From NCBI GenBank assembly GCA_947179155.2, contig OX359265.1, forward strand, positions 60,924,754-60,988,753: 64,000 nucleotides of DNA. Reading direction: 5' to 3'. Each line of letters opens with the position of its first letter. Positions within the stretch are counted from its first letter, which is position 1. The position numbers and the translations under genes are program-made. The notes beneath the pieces are model-generated. The model was given only the letters and a program-made list of their open reading frames with translations. It was not told where the DNA came from and made no database searches. Source of the stretch: Hedera helix (lineage: Eukaryota > Streptophyta > Magnoliopsida > Apiales > Araliaceae). This document shows positions 47,783-60,097 of the stretch, one piece after another.

Positions 47783-47785
47783 TTA

Positions 47786-48581
47786 GAGAAAAAAGTTGTG
47801 TGCACAGAATTGGAGATGTAGGTATATTATATATACAACTGTAAGGCTGTGTTTGTTTTGGTATTATTATTAATCCGGCTATCTATTGTTTGTTTAAAAA
47901 GAAAGAAAAAGATATGAGTAATGATGTTTTGCAATAATACATGCAATGACATTTGTAAAAGATAGTGGGATCCGCCATGTAAGTGGTGGATCCTACTATT
48001 TTTTACAAAAGTCATTATATAGATCATTGACAACATCATTACACATAGCAAAGCTGCATGTAGAAAGAATTTTTTTTTAAAAATTGGTTTTCATTTCATA
48101 TCTTCAGCATATATAAAACGTTAGGATCCGAACCACATGGAGCTAGGCGATCTATATTCCTTTTCTGTTTTCCATAGATGGATTGCCAGCCCAAGTGCAT
48201 GCCTATATATCAAAACAGGCAGGCAGATATCTCACTTATTCGTTAATTGACCATATGATTGCTACCTATAGCTATATACACATACACACACAATTTTATT
48301 GTTTCTGATTTTACTAGAGTTTTTGAACTACTTCACCATCATCCAAACCCTAGAGATCATGTACGTAAATCATGATGGCTTGAACTGTTATGTCCAAGTA
48401 GCTTGGGTTATTTTAAAGTGTGTCATTGCATACTTGTTGGCAATTCAGATGCTAAATATATCAACACTACTCTTAATCCAAAAATAAATAAATAGCGTAA
48501 AAATAAACATAGAATTACAGGAAATGATTTCTTACTCATTTTAGATAATCTGGCGCCTCCTTGTTTTTCAAGTAGAATATA

Positions 48582-48613
<32 letters not shown>

Positions 48614-49185
48614 GTCAAGTGTCAGCCTCAGCTAGCGAGGGGACCAAAACTAGGCGAGGCTTTAATTGGTTTATTTTATTGAAAAAACACAAAGGTTAAT
48701 TAGGGTGGGTACCACTTGCTACACTCTAGTTTCAATTTTTCCAGGTAAAATATTGTTCATAGGAGCTTTTAATCACAAAAGACAAAAAGGTTAAAGATAC
48801 TTCTGGAAGTTATAAAAAGGTACGTAAAGATATCAAAACAAATGCTGCATGTTTTTATATGAAGACGGACTATTTATCTAATTAAGATGAAGCAATTTTT
48901 TTGTTGCAGGATCAAATACAAGAAAGAAGCACCAGGCTTATTATATATACATATATAGCCCAGGCAGCAGGTCCGTTCGCATTTCTCAGCTGCTTTATAC
49001 TTCTGGTTGCATTTCTCACACACATATATAAACACACACTCCCCCCCTCCCTCCCTCTCTCTCCCTCTCTCTCTCTATACACACACACACACACACATTA
49101 GAAACCTTTTTTATTCTCTCTCTCTAAAAGAATTAACCCGCCCTAATTAATTAATCTTTGTTCTGTCCTCTGAATCTGATCATCA
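47786..49185. other. Upstream region of SPL/NZZ
   Basis: No other gene is seen. It includes a (TA)n tract at about 48578-48613. Before the ATG there is a CT-rich leader with (AC)n (about 49079-49098) and CTCTCTC tracts, likely 5'UTR. No confident TATA box could be singled out among the many TATATA runs. Confidence 0.5.
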
Positions 49186-50525
49186 ATGGCTACTTCGGTT
49201 CTTATGGCTTCTGATGATCATGACACCACAAGAAGACAAGTAGTTGAAATGAACCTTAATGGGCCTGAAAATGGGAAACGATGCGGAAGAAAAAAGTCCA
49301 AGCCCATCGATCACGGAACTCTGAAGAAGAAGCAGCCACAGAGAGGGATGGGTGTGGCTCAGCTTGAACGGCTCAGATTGCAAGAAAACCCTTACCCTAA
49401 CCCACTTCACCCTCTCTCCCAACAAAACCACCCGTTTCAATTCGGTGATCCAACACCCACCAGGTTCGGAAACTTTGGGGCCATGAATGGGTCGGGTTTG
49501 AATCAGGCTCCTTTGTATCTTCAAAGACTTGGGAATGGTGAATTTCTTGGAGCCGTGCCCACTTCTGGGGCTGGAATACTGCTCCCTGATCAGTTCCCGG
49601 TGGATCCGTACAGAATTGGAGCTTCAAATCCAACTTCTTGGGCTGGGAATATTGTGAATATTATTACTGAGACCTCCAAAGAGCTCTCTTCAGTCCCAAA
49701 CACGAAATGTTTCTCTCAACAGTGTGGTGTTTGCCATAAGGTATTAATAATGGGTTTCCTTTTAAAATATCTCTTCGATATATATATGTGTAAGGTTTTT
49801 TTTTTTTTTTTTTCCAACTATTAATTTGTTTGATAAATCTTTTTTGAATTTATATTGTGTCGGGGTTGCAGAAAAAACGCCTGAACGGTGAAACTTTGGG
49901 GTGTAATGGAGTATTGAGGAAGGTGTACCCGGAGATTTCTGGGAGCAATAGCTACGGTAATTTCATGGGATTGATGAATGCTGGAAACATTAATGAGCAG
50001 AATCATGTATTTGGCACAAAGCTACCTATCTATCAGAGTTACGCTGGTAGCAAGATCGACCTGCAGGTCCAACTCTAAGTCGTCTTTCTTAATTAAAGCA
50101 CATAATTGATATATGCCCATTGCCGATATATATAATTAGTACGTATCTTCATTCATAATTTATGGACAGTTTCCTCCTTGAAGATTTAAATTAGACTGAT
50201 GTGTTTGATGGGTAGTAATAATTAATTATTAATTGTAACATGTGTACGTACGTAGGAGGCAGAGGTTCCGGCTGCTCACAGTCACAAGAATGGAAATTCA
50301 GGGGGAGGAAGTAGTAGTAATGTGGTGATGGAATATGACTTCTTTCCGGGGAAAAGCAGTAGCACTTGTTTCGAGGAGTGGATCAGTTTGGGCTCAGAAT
50401 CTTCTTCTGTTGCAGTTGGACTAGGTGCTGCTTCTTGTCTCAGTACTACAACAAATACATCTGCTGCTCTTTTTGGGACCGCCTCTACTTCTTGTATTGA
50501 TTTGTCTCTCAAGCTTTCTTATTAA
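49186..50525 (+). CDS. SPL: SPOROCYTELESS/NOZZLE transcriptional adaptor-repressor
   Basis: Three exons, 49186-49740, 49872-50066 and 50253-50525, all phase 0, give 340 aa (Arabidopsis SPL is 314). SPL/NZZ is a nuclear protein that initiates sporogenesis in anthers and ovules by recruiting TOPLESS corepressors to TCP factors. Visible landmarks in order: N-terminal MATS; basic GRKKSK (34-39); SPL motif RGMGVAQLERLR (53-64); ELSSVPNTKCF; CGVCHKKKRLNGE across the exon 1/2 junction; VVMEYDFFPGK in exon 3; and the terminal EAR motif IDLSLKL (332-338), followed by Ser-Tyr. The full set of landmarks distinguishes SPL/NZZ from the related SPEAR/TIE proteins. All motifs are intact. The start was chosen for the MATS match and CT-rich leader. 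Confidence 0.92.
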
Positions 50526-50894
50526 TCAGTACAAGAAAACAACAAAACAAATTAATGGTTTTCTTTTCTTTTCTGTGTAATGCATTTTATCGAATTAAAA
50601 CTAAAACACTGCCTGCCTTTTGTTTCTCAAACAATATATTATCGCCTCCAAAATATATAGCTCGAGCAATAATTCATCTTCTGATACTTGGGCAACCTCT
50701 CTCATCTCTCCCTCCTCTAAGATTGTGTTTGTGTCACTTTATTACTCCCAGCTCTTACACTTTGTTGCTTCTCATTTTGGACCTCATTGTTTTATAGAAT
50801 CTGTGCTGTTAATTAGTGTCCCCATCGATTAAATTGCCCACATAGCATATTTTTTTATCTTGTATATCTATATCATCCATATATGCTAGCTATA
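50526..50894. other. 3' flank of SPL/NZZ
   Basis: Likely 3'UTR and terminator region. Short overlapping ORFs have no recognisable content. Confidence 0.5.
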
Positions 50895-51869
50895 ACTACA
50901 AAAAAAAAAAAGGGGGCCTTTTGTGATGGCTCAAATCCATCACATAAATTCAAAAAATCATCACAAATTTTTTGTGTGATTATTTTAATCGTCACGGAGG
51001 CCGTCTTGTATAACCCCATCATGAAAGTCTTTTTGTGATGATTTTGACAATCACACAAACGCTTTGTGCTTTTGTGATGATTTATACAATCACATTAATA
51101 CGTAATCTATTGTGATTGTCAAAGTCATCACAAAAAAGCACACGACTTTAGGGATCAAAGGTAAGATCGTAAATCTCTTTTTATTGATAATTTATTTCAC
51201 TTTATTAATTGTATCAAATGATACTTGTTGGATTCAAACCGTCCCTTCATTTATAAACTAAATAACGAGTATTACCACTACACCAAAACCCATATCATGA
51301 TTATAATTTTAAAACAAAATATGAAAGAAAACATATGTGAGTTGACTTACTAAATAAAATTAGTCCCACATAAGATTTGATGACTGCAATGGCAGTCACA
51401 AATACTCTATAATTATGGTAAAATTAGTCATCATTGAGAGCCATCATATATATATATGATGACTTGAAAATTCCATCACAAAATACCTTCTTTTTGTAAT
51501 TACAAATAAAAGTCGTCACAAAAATTTATCTTTTTTAATGATTGTAATGACCGTCATAAAATATTGTTTTGATTATTTCTTTTATTAAAATATTGGTACT
51601 AGCTTAAATGCAATCACAAGAAGTATATATCCATAAGTGATGGCTTAGTACGTCACAATATTTTTTTTTATTTTGTGAAATTTTTTTGGTGATTGGCATG
51701 GCCATCACAATTATAATACATTGGTGGCAAAATTAGTAATCGCTAAGAGCTATCATTTATACTATTATTTTGTGATTTCTCAAAAAGTCCATCACAAATT
51801 ACTATATTTTGTAACTATTTTTAAAAACTGTCACAAAAATCTGTCACATATTTTTATTTTTCTAGTAGT
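50895..51869. mobile_element. Non-autonomous CACTA-like element
   Basis: The left end ACTACAAAAAAAAAA and the inverted right end ACTACTAGAAAAA resemble CACTA termini (CACTACAAGAAAA) lacking the first C. Across the ~975 bp, TTTTGTGAT and ATCACAAA words recur many times in both orientations, as in CACTA sub-terminal repeats that bind transposase. No transposase frame and no clear 3-bp duplication were found. Confidence 0.55.
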
Positions 51870-53820
51870 AGCTGGGATACTAATATTGTTATGCAATAAA
51901 TAAATTAAACGCATCTGGAAACATATGGATCACCCACAATATCTACTGAAATTGTCAAGGTCATCAATAAATGGCTATTTCGCGTGATCGTTGTAGAAAA
52001 TCTGCATAAGGTTAGGGTGGATGCGTAAATGGAGTTCATTAATCAAATATGTTTGTAAGAAAATTTCAAACAAACCCTAAACCTGATTATATGTTTTAAA
52101 CCAGCACATGGCATGAAAAGGAAGGTTCATCATTTGCACAAACATAACTAATAAATAAACCTATATATATATATTCGGCTTCTGGATAATATAATTGATT
52201 CATAATTTTGTGCTAAAAGAGAATCTGGAGAATGTATATCTATTTAAGTATTACTTCTTCCCTTACACAAAAGCAGTACTATTTGTAATATTTACAGAAT
52301 AGTAAACATATTTATAGTTTTATTTTTACACCTAAAAAAAGAAGTTAATTAATAGTGGTGACATAACAATTGCAAATAAAAATATGATGACAAAGAAAAC
52401 GCACTCTTTCGTGAATAAAAATGTCAAATAAGATTCTTTTTTGGGAAGATATGGAGTATAATAACTCTCCAAGATTCATACAATTTATGTATTACATATA
52501 AATGTATAGGACAAATTTACATACACAATAACCAAATACTAGTTAGATCTATCTATACCATTAAAAAGTGGGGCATGACACAAATTTCAATATCATGTCC
52601 TATTTTTTTAAAATGTAGATGAATGTAGTATTTGACGTAGTATTTGATTATTGTGTGTTTATACTTATTCAAATGTATATAATATACAAAGTAATAATAA
52701 TAATTGACACCATGTCCACAAGATTACCTTCAAAATTTCATTAGCATGCATGTCACCATTATTATACTAATAATGTAGTATTATCTTTGAGGGTGAAATT
52801 AGAATAAAATTAATTCTTTAATATTTAATATATTATAAATTGGAAGCAAAATTTCCATGTAGCAATGTATAAATGTTTAGTTGCTTGCCAAAGGAATACT
52901 GATGATACAAATAAAATAACGTAGGTATTTATAATATATATATAATTTTGAAAATTATGGAACACTTTAATTAAATATTGTACAAGAAATGGTACTAGAG
53001 AAAAAAACATACATATATACTTGGGTAAAAAAGAAGAAGAAGGGGACTTCAGCTTTTATTGCAACCCTAAATACCCTAGCCAGCATCTCTCTCTATATGT
53101 ATGTATGTATGTATAATAATTAAGCCTATACATAATAAGTGGAGGTTGGGGAATTTCTGTTATAGAGTATGTCTGTATGCTTAAGTGCTGAAACACAAGG
53201 AATGACTCTCAGAACTTTCTTTGTATGCGTGGGAATCAAAAAACCAGTTTAGGAGTGCTTTAAAGTTTAAAGAACGTAAAAAAGGGAATGCTCAAGAGAG
53301 TAGTTATAGTACACACTCACAGTGTGTGTGTGTATATATAATAGTATAAAAAATTAGAGAGAAATTAAGGTGATTCTTGAAATTGTTGAGGATGGAAGAG
53401 GAAGGGGAGTGACTACAGAGCAGTGTGGAGACGGTCAGTAAGTGGCTGGCTGCTAAATGGGCCTGGATATGTACGTAGCAGCTGCAGGTAGGGGCGCAGG
53501 GCTAATTAACAATGTGAAGTAGGTTATATATAGTACGTACGTACTCTATCTATTAGCTGCCCCGGTCTGCAATAGTAGTAGAGGCAGCAATGCACAGTAC
53601 GTACGATATGTAATCAAAGTGTTATTTTTTTGTACTATTATATATACATACATACATATACATATATATATATATATATAAACCTGATATTTTACCTTGA
53701 GATTTTGGTATTTTTATATATAGCTTATAACGACAATTTAACCATCGTTATATATTTATCAAGACACTTTTAGTGGTACCTACATGTAAAAATATTAAAA
53801 TTTCATGTAAAAATATTAGT
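51870..53820. other. Intergenic, no gene seen
   Basis: AT-rich DNA with scattered GTACGTAC words and short microsatellites. Nothing resembling an exon or RNA gene was recognised. Confidence 0.5.
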
Positions 53821-53821
53821 T

Positions 53822-53822
53822 T

Positions 53823-53878
<56 letters not shown>
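53822..53878. repeat. (TA)n microsatellite
   Basis: About 28 TA units; the apparent poly-Tyr/Ile frame on the minus strand is an artefact of it. Confidence 0.95.
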
Positions 53879-53881
<3 letters not shown>

Positions 53882-54285
53882 AAATTGATCTAGGCAAGCG
53901 CTAGTTAGGGATATTATTTCAGCAACCTCATCTCTCACCGTGGATTTTTTTTTGGCTTGACCACTAGTCTTACTATTGGTCAGGTCTGCTCGCCAATCTT
54001 CGTCTTCCCCTCTTGCACCGTTTTCAAGTTCAACATTCGGGATTTGACCGAGTGGTTGTAACACTCTCCTTTCTCTAGCTGTTATCGTGATCATTTTGCT
54101 ATTAGGAAGTGTCATTGAAACAACAAGGCTTGCCAGAGAGTTAGCTCGGGAGTTGGTCTAGTTGGACTAGCGATCAGACCCTCTCATAACTATTAGATCT
54201 CGTAATAAATGATGAAAAATGAGATTGTTGAAATAGTGTTCTTAGCAGCGCTTACTCTAAATCAAATCCCTATAAATATACATAT
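53879..54285. mobile_element. MITE-like inverted-repeat unit, about 400 bp
   Basis: The left arm (AGGAAATTGATCTAGGCAAGCGCT ... TTTCAGCAACCTCATCT) is matched in inverted order by the right arm (GAGATTGTTGAAATAG ... AGCGCTTACTCTAAATCAAATCCCT) over about 55 bp. TA dinucleotides flank both ends. The class could be Stowaway-like, but TA-rich flanks make the duplication uninformative. Confidence 0.55.
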
Positions 54286-56841
54286 GCAGCATTGGCATAG
54301 GCTGTGTGGAAGCTCTTCCAAAACATTTGTGATTGGATATATATATAGTCGGTCAGTCGTCATCCTGAATTCCCAATAGATCCACTTACTACCTGCTCAT
54401 CAACATACCTCTATCCAATACTTTATATTTATTGTTCTTCTTCTCCGTTGAACCTATAATTAACCTTCTAAGAAATGATTGATTCAGGGCTTAAATATTT
54501 TCTCGCGCGGACGGATGCATGCATGCTTCCAAAATTAAGTTGTACAGCAGCAAAACAATATCCAGATGATACCATATATATTAATGAAAATTTGACATGA
54601 CGTGGACGGCAGCTAGCTACCTGCGAGGGACGAGCCCACATGCCCGATAACTACGTACTCCGGCACGGCCACGGGTTTTTCGGCGGGCGGATGTAATTGT
54701 TACCAAAGCCAGTACACAATTTTCACGAATTTTTAAACAGATGGATTCTGACCAACTTACAAACTCAACGGGAGCATATATAAATAAAATAAGTTGCTTC
54801 CTTGGGTTAATGATACCTTAAGATGTCTTGCATGCCACTGATAATTTATGGTCTCCTCGATCTTCCCCAAAACTAATTAATTAAGCTTATAATAAACTCC
54901 AGTAACGTACCTTTTGGATAAGTTTCTGTTTGATACTTGGGATCGGAGAGATCGAGTAGGAATCTGATAATAGTAGATCGAGTAGGAATATGATAATAGT
55001 AGTCGTTAACGTTAGATTTTGTACGGATGATAAAATCACCAAAACGATACGTCAAAAAGTACATTAATAAATACTATAAATATAAATTATACTAAGGTAA
55101 AATCAAGCTTACAAAATAAAAATACAAGAATTTTATGTAAAAATTCAATTGAAATTTTTTTATGGGAAAAGATATTGGAAATCTACTATAATATGGAGAA
55201 TACATATAAAACGTTTACTGGAAAATAAACAAAACTCTTTCTGAGCTAAGTATGGTTATCTTTCCGACGTATATCGATATATATTGATTTGTAACTAGGA
55301 ATAATAATTTTTCTCAATACACATCAGTATATATCACTACCCTTCGATGTTTACCGATGTATATAGATCGATGGTGCTTGTTGCCCAACGTTATATATTA
55401 ATATAACTCTATATATATCGATGTGTATCGACACATATCGAAATGACAAATTGTGATTGAACTATATATCTAAGTTTAAATATTTCGTGTATTGGAGGAG
55501 GTAATAATTGTATAAAAGTATGTGTATCATCTTGTCTCTAGCTTCCTGTTGACGTCTGATTTTCGCTCTTGCGGTGATCACCCGTCAGCAAAATACCTGT
55601 ACAAATAACAAACCGTTACCACCTCACAGAACAGTCGTGGTTGGGACCGTCCGGAGATGCTCCGGTGTAAGAGTAAGTTCAGGGGAAAAACGTCACAATG
55701 GAGGAGCTTTATCGTTAGCTGGAATCTCTCAGATGTTTGATAAATTAATGTTAGTGATGTAAAAAGATTCAATACCTTTGTAATTGTGTAGTGGCCAGTA
55801 TATATTAATCCATGCAACATAAGACGTCCAGTCATACTCTCATGAGTGCAAACAAGAAGCTTCCTTCCACTTGTCCCACTTGGTCCGTTGGGGGAAGATA
55901 TCAGCCTGGGTTGCTCCCAGTGTCAGTCTGTCAGAGTAGACAAAGAAGGCCCAGACGCCCTCTCAACCGCCTAAGTAATAAAAGATCTGTGAACCCGGGC
56001 CCAACAGGAAGGGGAAAAGCCTGACCCGGCCCAAGCCATATGAAAAGAAAGGATCCACGACCCAGAATGATGGGCCCAAAGAATCCACACCCTAACACTT
56101 CCTATATATATATATATTTTCAATAACCGCCCCCCACCCATTTAATATGTAATTATTTTGAAGATATTTATGGTAATACTCCACTGACTCAAAATTCTAT
56201 AAATGAATTTGTCCTTATTTCTCCACTAATATAATTCCCCCCATATATTTTTAGAGTATTTTTTTTAATGTCTTCAAGATAGAGTTTCATTCTCTCTCTC
56301 GTGAAATTTTATTTTTATTTTTATTTGGGAAATTTTGTCATGGTTATTCTTAAAAATAATAAATTTTTTGTGTAGTAAAATTAACATGATAATAAAATTA
56401 AAATAATAAATTTAAGAACATGATGTCATCTTATCCTAGTATCAATGGAAAGACCTTTTTTTCCCTATCAAAAGAATCCTTTTATGAAAGGAAAGGGAGT
56501 ACATTTAACCTTTTGGTTCTGGTCGGTATAAAATAATGTAATGTGACCAATAATTCAACTCTCGGCTTGTTCAGTATAAGGCCTCCATTTTAAATATCCA
56601 GAACTTCTTGGATGGGCCTAAGCCCAAGAAAAATGAGCTAACGTTTGTTCTTAGCCGATTCGAAAGCCATCCAATACAATTGACACAGAAAAAACGCCAG
56701 CTACTCAGCTTTCTCTCATCCCTTTTTCATACTTTTTCTCCGCTCGACAAGAGAGAGAGAGAGAGAGAACAACCCTCACTCCACTCGGTCACGAGACCTG
56801 ATTCCTCCCATCAAAAGCCCTAATTTTCCATTTACCCCCAA
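54286..56841. other. Intergenic, including a less AT-rich repeat-like patch
   Basis: No gene is supported. The stretch at about 55555-56095 has markedly higher GC, with words such as ACCGTCCGGAGATGCTCCGG and GGCCCAACAGGAAGGGG, and looks like a decayed retroelement or transposon end. Upstream of 56842 is the promoter side of the USP gene, with a (GA)n run at about 56750-56768. Confidence 0.5.
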
Positions 56842-58144
56842 ATGCAGCCTCAAAAAAACCCACCTCCGCCGGACTCCGACTTACCACTACTCGCCGCCAT
56901 AAAAGTAAAGGCCTCGTCCCCACGCTTTCCACCGCCCACTACGCCGCACGCAAGTGATACCCCCACCGCTGGCGCCCAACGCAGGATAGGAATCGCCGTT
57001 GACCTAAGCGACGAGAGCGCCTTCGCCGTCAAGTGGGCCGTCCATCACTACCTCCGCCCTGGAGATGCCGTGATCCTACTCCACGTCCGGCCTACATCTG
57101 TCCTCTACGGCGCCGATTGGGGCTCAGTCGACTTCCCCATCGCCGATACCGACGAGCAATCCCAAAAAAAACTGGAAGATGATTTCGATACCTTCACGAC
57201 TACCAAAGCAACCGACCTCTCTCAGCCGCTGGTGGATGCTCATATTCCGTTTAAGATTCACATAGTTAAGGATCATGATATGAAGGAGAGACTGTGTTTG
57301 GAGGTGGAGAGGCTAGGGCTCTGTGCGGTTATTATGGGGAGCCGAGGGTTTGGTGCGACCAAGAGAGGAAGTAATGGGAGGTTGGGGAGTGTTAGTGATT
57401 ACTGTGTACGTCACTGTGTGTGCCCTGTGGTCGTTGTTAGATATCCCGATGAGAAGGACGATGGTGGAACTACTGCTGGTGATCCTGTGGTTTCGGTGTC
57501 TGCTGTGGCCGTGGATGAGGACGAGTCTCATTATCATGATGCCACTGATGATCGCAAAGGTAAAGGGCCCAAAATTCAATGAAAGAATTATTGCTATTTC
57601 TTGCAGTACAATATGATATTACTAATGCTGTTTTATTTGTATGTATTTTATTTCTAATTACTTCAGTCATGATGATATATTTGATGGTTAATTTTAATAA
57701 TCCTTGATGAATTATTTGCATGGGAATTGATTGATGATATGGTTCTGTTAAACAGCTATGAAATGAAAAGTAGGTGTTTGATAGTACCACTTCCATTAAT
57801 TTGCATGATATCTATAACGATGTTTAAAGAAAAGTAGATAGAGAGAAATGAATGATAAGGGAGAAACCTTAAGGTAATGTTAGTCTGTATAAATAAATAA
57901 AAAATTCAACAAATGTACCTAAAATAAAAAATTCAATAAATGTACCCAAAATAAAAAATTCAACAAATATATGGAGATGGAACACTGGTGACTTCACCAT
58001 CACAACTGCAGGCCACCTCCAACCTTTGCATAAACCCCCTGTAGGTCCAACTTGTATCAACATGAACCAAGGATTCTTAACTGATATTGTCTTGTGATCG
58101 ATGAGCTGAATTTCTCTGTTATATTCTTACCTTTTGATTCAACT

Positions 58145-58208
<64 letters not shown>

Positions 58209-58223
58209 GTGGCAGATGCCTAG
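56842..58223 (+). CDS. Universal stress protein, PHOS32/PHOS34-like
   Basis: An uninterrupted frame from ATG 56842 to TGA 57582 gives 246 aa. A spliced form (56842-57559 joined to 58216-58223; donor AAAG|GTAAAG, acceptor GGCAG) gives 241 aa ending DDRKDA, which I judge more like the family terminus. Members are cytosolic USP-fold proteins phosphorylated by MAP kinases after elicitation. Evident features: a Pro-rich N terminus with a Ser-Pro site (ASSPRFPPP, Ser26-Pro27); the USP start RRIGIAVDLSDES; VILLHVRPTSVLYGADWG; KIHIVKDHDMKERLCLEVER; and the nucleotide-binding-like loop MGSRGFGATKRGSNGRLGS then CPVVVVRYPDE. The acidic C-terminal tail is variable. The 5' leader is GA-rich. Codon use is GC-rich in the first half, unlike flanking DNA. 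Family assignment is strong; the terminus is open. Confidence 0.88.
58146..58203. repeat. (TA)n microsatellite in the putative USP intron
   Basis: About 29 TA units immediately before the proposed acceptor at 58214-58215. If the splice is used this AT tract forms the intron end. Confidence 0.95.
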
Positions 58224-60097
58224 GTTCATGGTGTAACATCCTTGGAACAGGTAACAAATTTTGTTATAAAATTTTCTTCAGGCTGGATATTGATCTCTTT
58301 AATTATTTTGGAGGCTTCCTTAATCAAATCTTTCTTATCCTCGAGTTTGCAGCTTTTCTTATTGAAATATATAGTACACCCTCCATTGCTGGCAGGGTTT
58401 TGCTTTTAGAATGTTTTTTTGAGGATTTCACAAGTCTGACATTTACTTCTGGCCTTTTTCTTTGGCTGCAGAAAGTGTAGAAGCTGTTGCATTCTAGAAA
58501 ACTTAGATCGAGTTGTTTCAGATTTAAGATGTTCTTGATTGGTGGATTTGTGTAATGTATATGAGTCCTCTTCTTTTCTCTCCCTTCATCTTCTACTTTC
58601 CACATTTTAATTACAATAGCTGAATTTGTTTCATGACTTCCAGAATGTGTTCTAATAGTTAACTAGGAAATATTCCTCAGTATCGCAGGGGTTTATTTGT
58701 TATGATGATTCCAATTTTCTGCACTATTGTTGGTATTGATATGCTTGCTGATGTGCACCTTCTGTTTGTACTGTGGCTTGTAACTTGGTTCGGACACATA
58801 TTTCACCTGTCAAACAAAGATTACTTGTATTTGGGTGTTGGGACAACAAAAATCTGTGTTTACTAAAGCTGTTACAAGTAGATGCATTGCATTGAGCTCT
58901 AATGCAATTATTTTTAAAACCTTCGTCTTAAACAAAAATTGCACTCTAAACCTTTAAATTTTAATAGTAGATTGTTTGCGTAGCCAACTGGGCCATGGCA
59001 AAGGTTATAACAGCAGACGCTGTATGATGGCTTTGGCTGGAGCTTTACAATGATTGCCCATAGGAATTAAATTTCTCACCATCACTTCAGCCTGTACAGC
59101 ACAACATATAATATATGTATATGTAAAATTCGCTTCTAATATTAATATTCATTGAATTTGAATAAATTCATATCTCAAATGGCCCTGTATGCATAGGGCG
59201 AGCTAGAAGGTGTTTTATTTAACGTACAGTTAGGCTTCTGAATCTGAAAGATACAAGCGTTTGGCCTATACTATATTATTCTTCTATAATAATATTTATT
59301 GAATTATTTGTATTTATATTTTTATAAAAATTTATCATTCAATTGCAGGATCATTATCTCTACAATTTATTTATGATATTTTATTTGGACTTATCACGTT
59401 AATATAACTAACAGTGTTTTATTTTATGAAAGACCAATTCATTCACATCAATCAAAAGGTTTTATTTACCCGCCTCACTCACCCCCCATATATAATTTTG
59501 TATTTATGCAAAAACAACTTTTGATTATTAGTTAATACATGGAAATTAATTATATGGTACGTCGTCTTTTGCTGCTGAATTAATTAATGTCATTTTTTGT
59601 ATGTATTTTTAACTTTTAATGCTATTGGGTACTGTAATTATCTTATTCTGATTTTAATATGAAATTGTTAATGTTTTTAGTGCTCTACGTAGGATAGTCT
59701 GCAGATATTCAGTTTCAACTTTAATTTTTATTTTTGGATGTAGTAGCTACGGACGGACGCTTATAAATTCAATATTTGTCAAAACTGGAAATTAATGTAT
59801 CATGCACTTTGTCAGTTTCTTACTCATTACCCAGCTTCATTAACATTCTTAGAATAATTCGGTTTCACAATTTTTTTTATTTATTAAGTAACATAATTAT
59901 ATATTAAAGTTTATATTGTTTGTCAACACAAATAAGAATTTGCTTAGAATTAATAATAATCCCCGCAACTCAAGAATTCTAATATAGTTATGACACTAGT
60001 TTTTAAAAATTTCACTCTATTCATTCATAATTAATAGTAATAATATGATTAAATATAGGTACGTTCTTTGCACAGACTTTCATGAAAGTCATTTATA
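58224..60097. other. 3' flank of USP gene and intergenic DNA
   Basis: The first ~400 bp is probably 3'UTR if the spliced form is used. Beyond it the sequence is AT-rich with no recognisable gene or transposon end. Confidence 0.5.

Noticed and set aside
49183..49524. Minus-strand ORF opposite SPL exon 1
   Set aside because: Shadow frame; the plus strand carries all SPL/NZZ motifs.
54110..54190. tRNA-like words (TTAGCTCGGGAGTTGG) suggesting a tRNA gene or SINE
   Set aside because: No cloverleaf can be paired, box B is missing, and the words lie inside an inverted-repeat unit.
55574..56024. Small ORFs in the GC-richer island
   Set aside because: Three overlapping frames on both strands, none with a domain or splice support.
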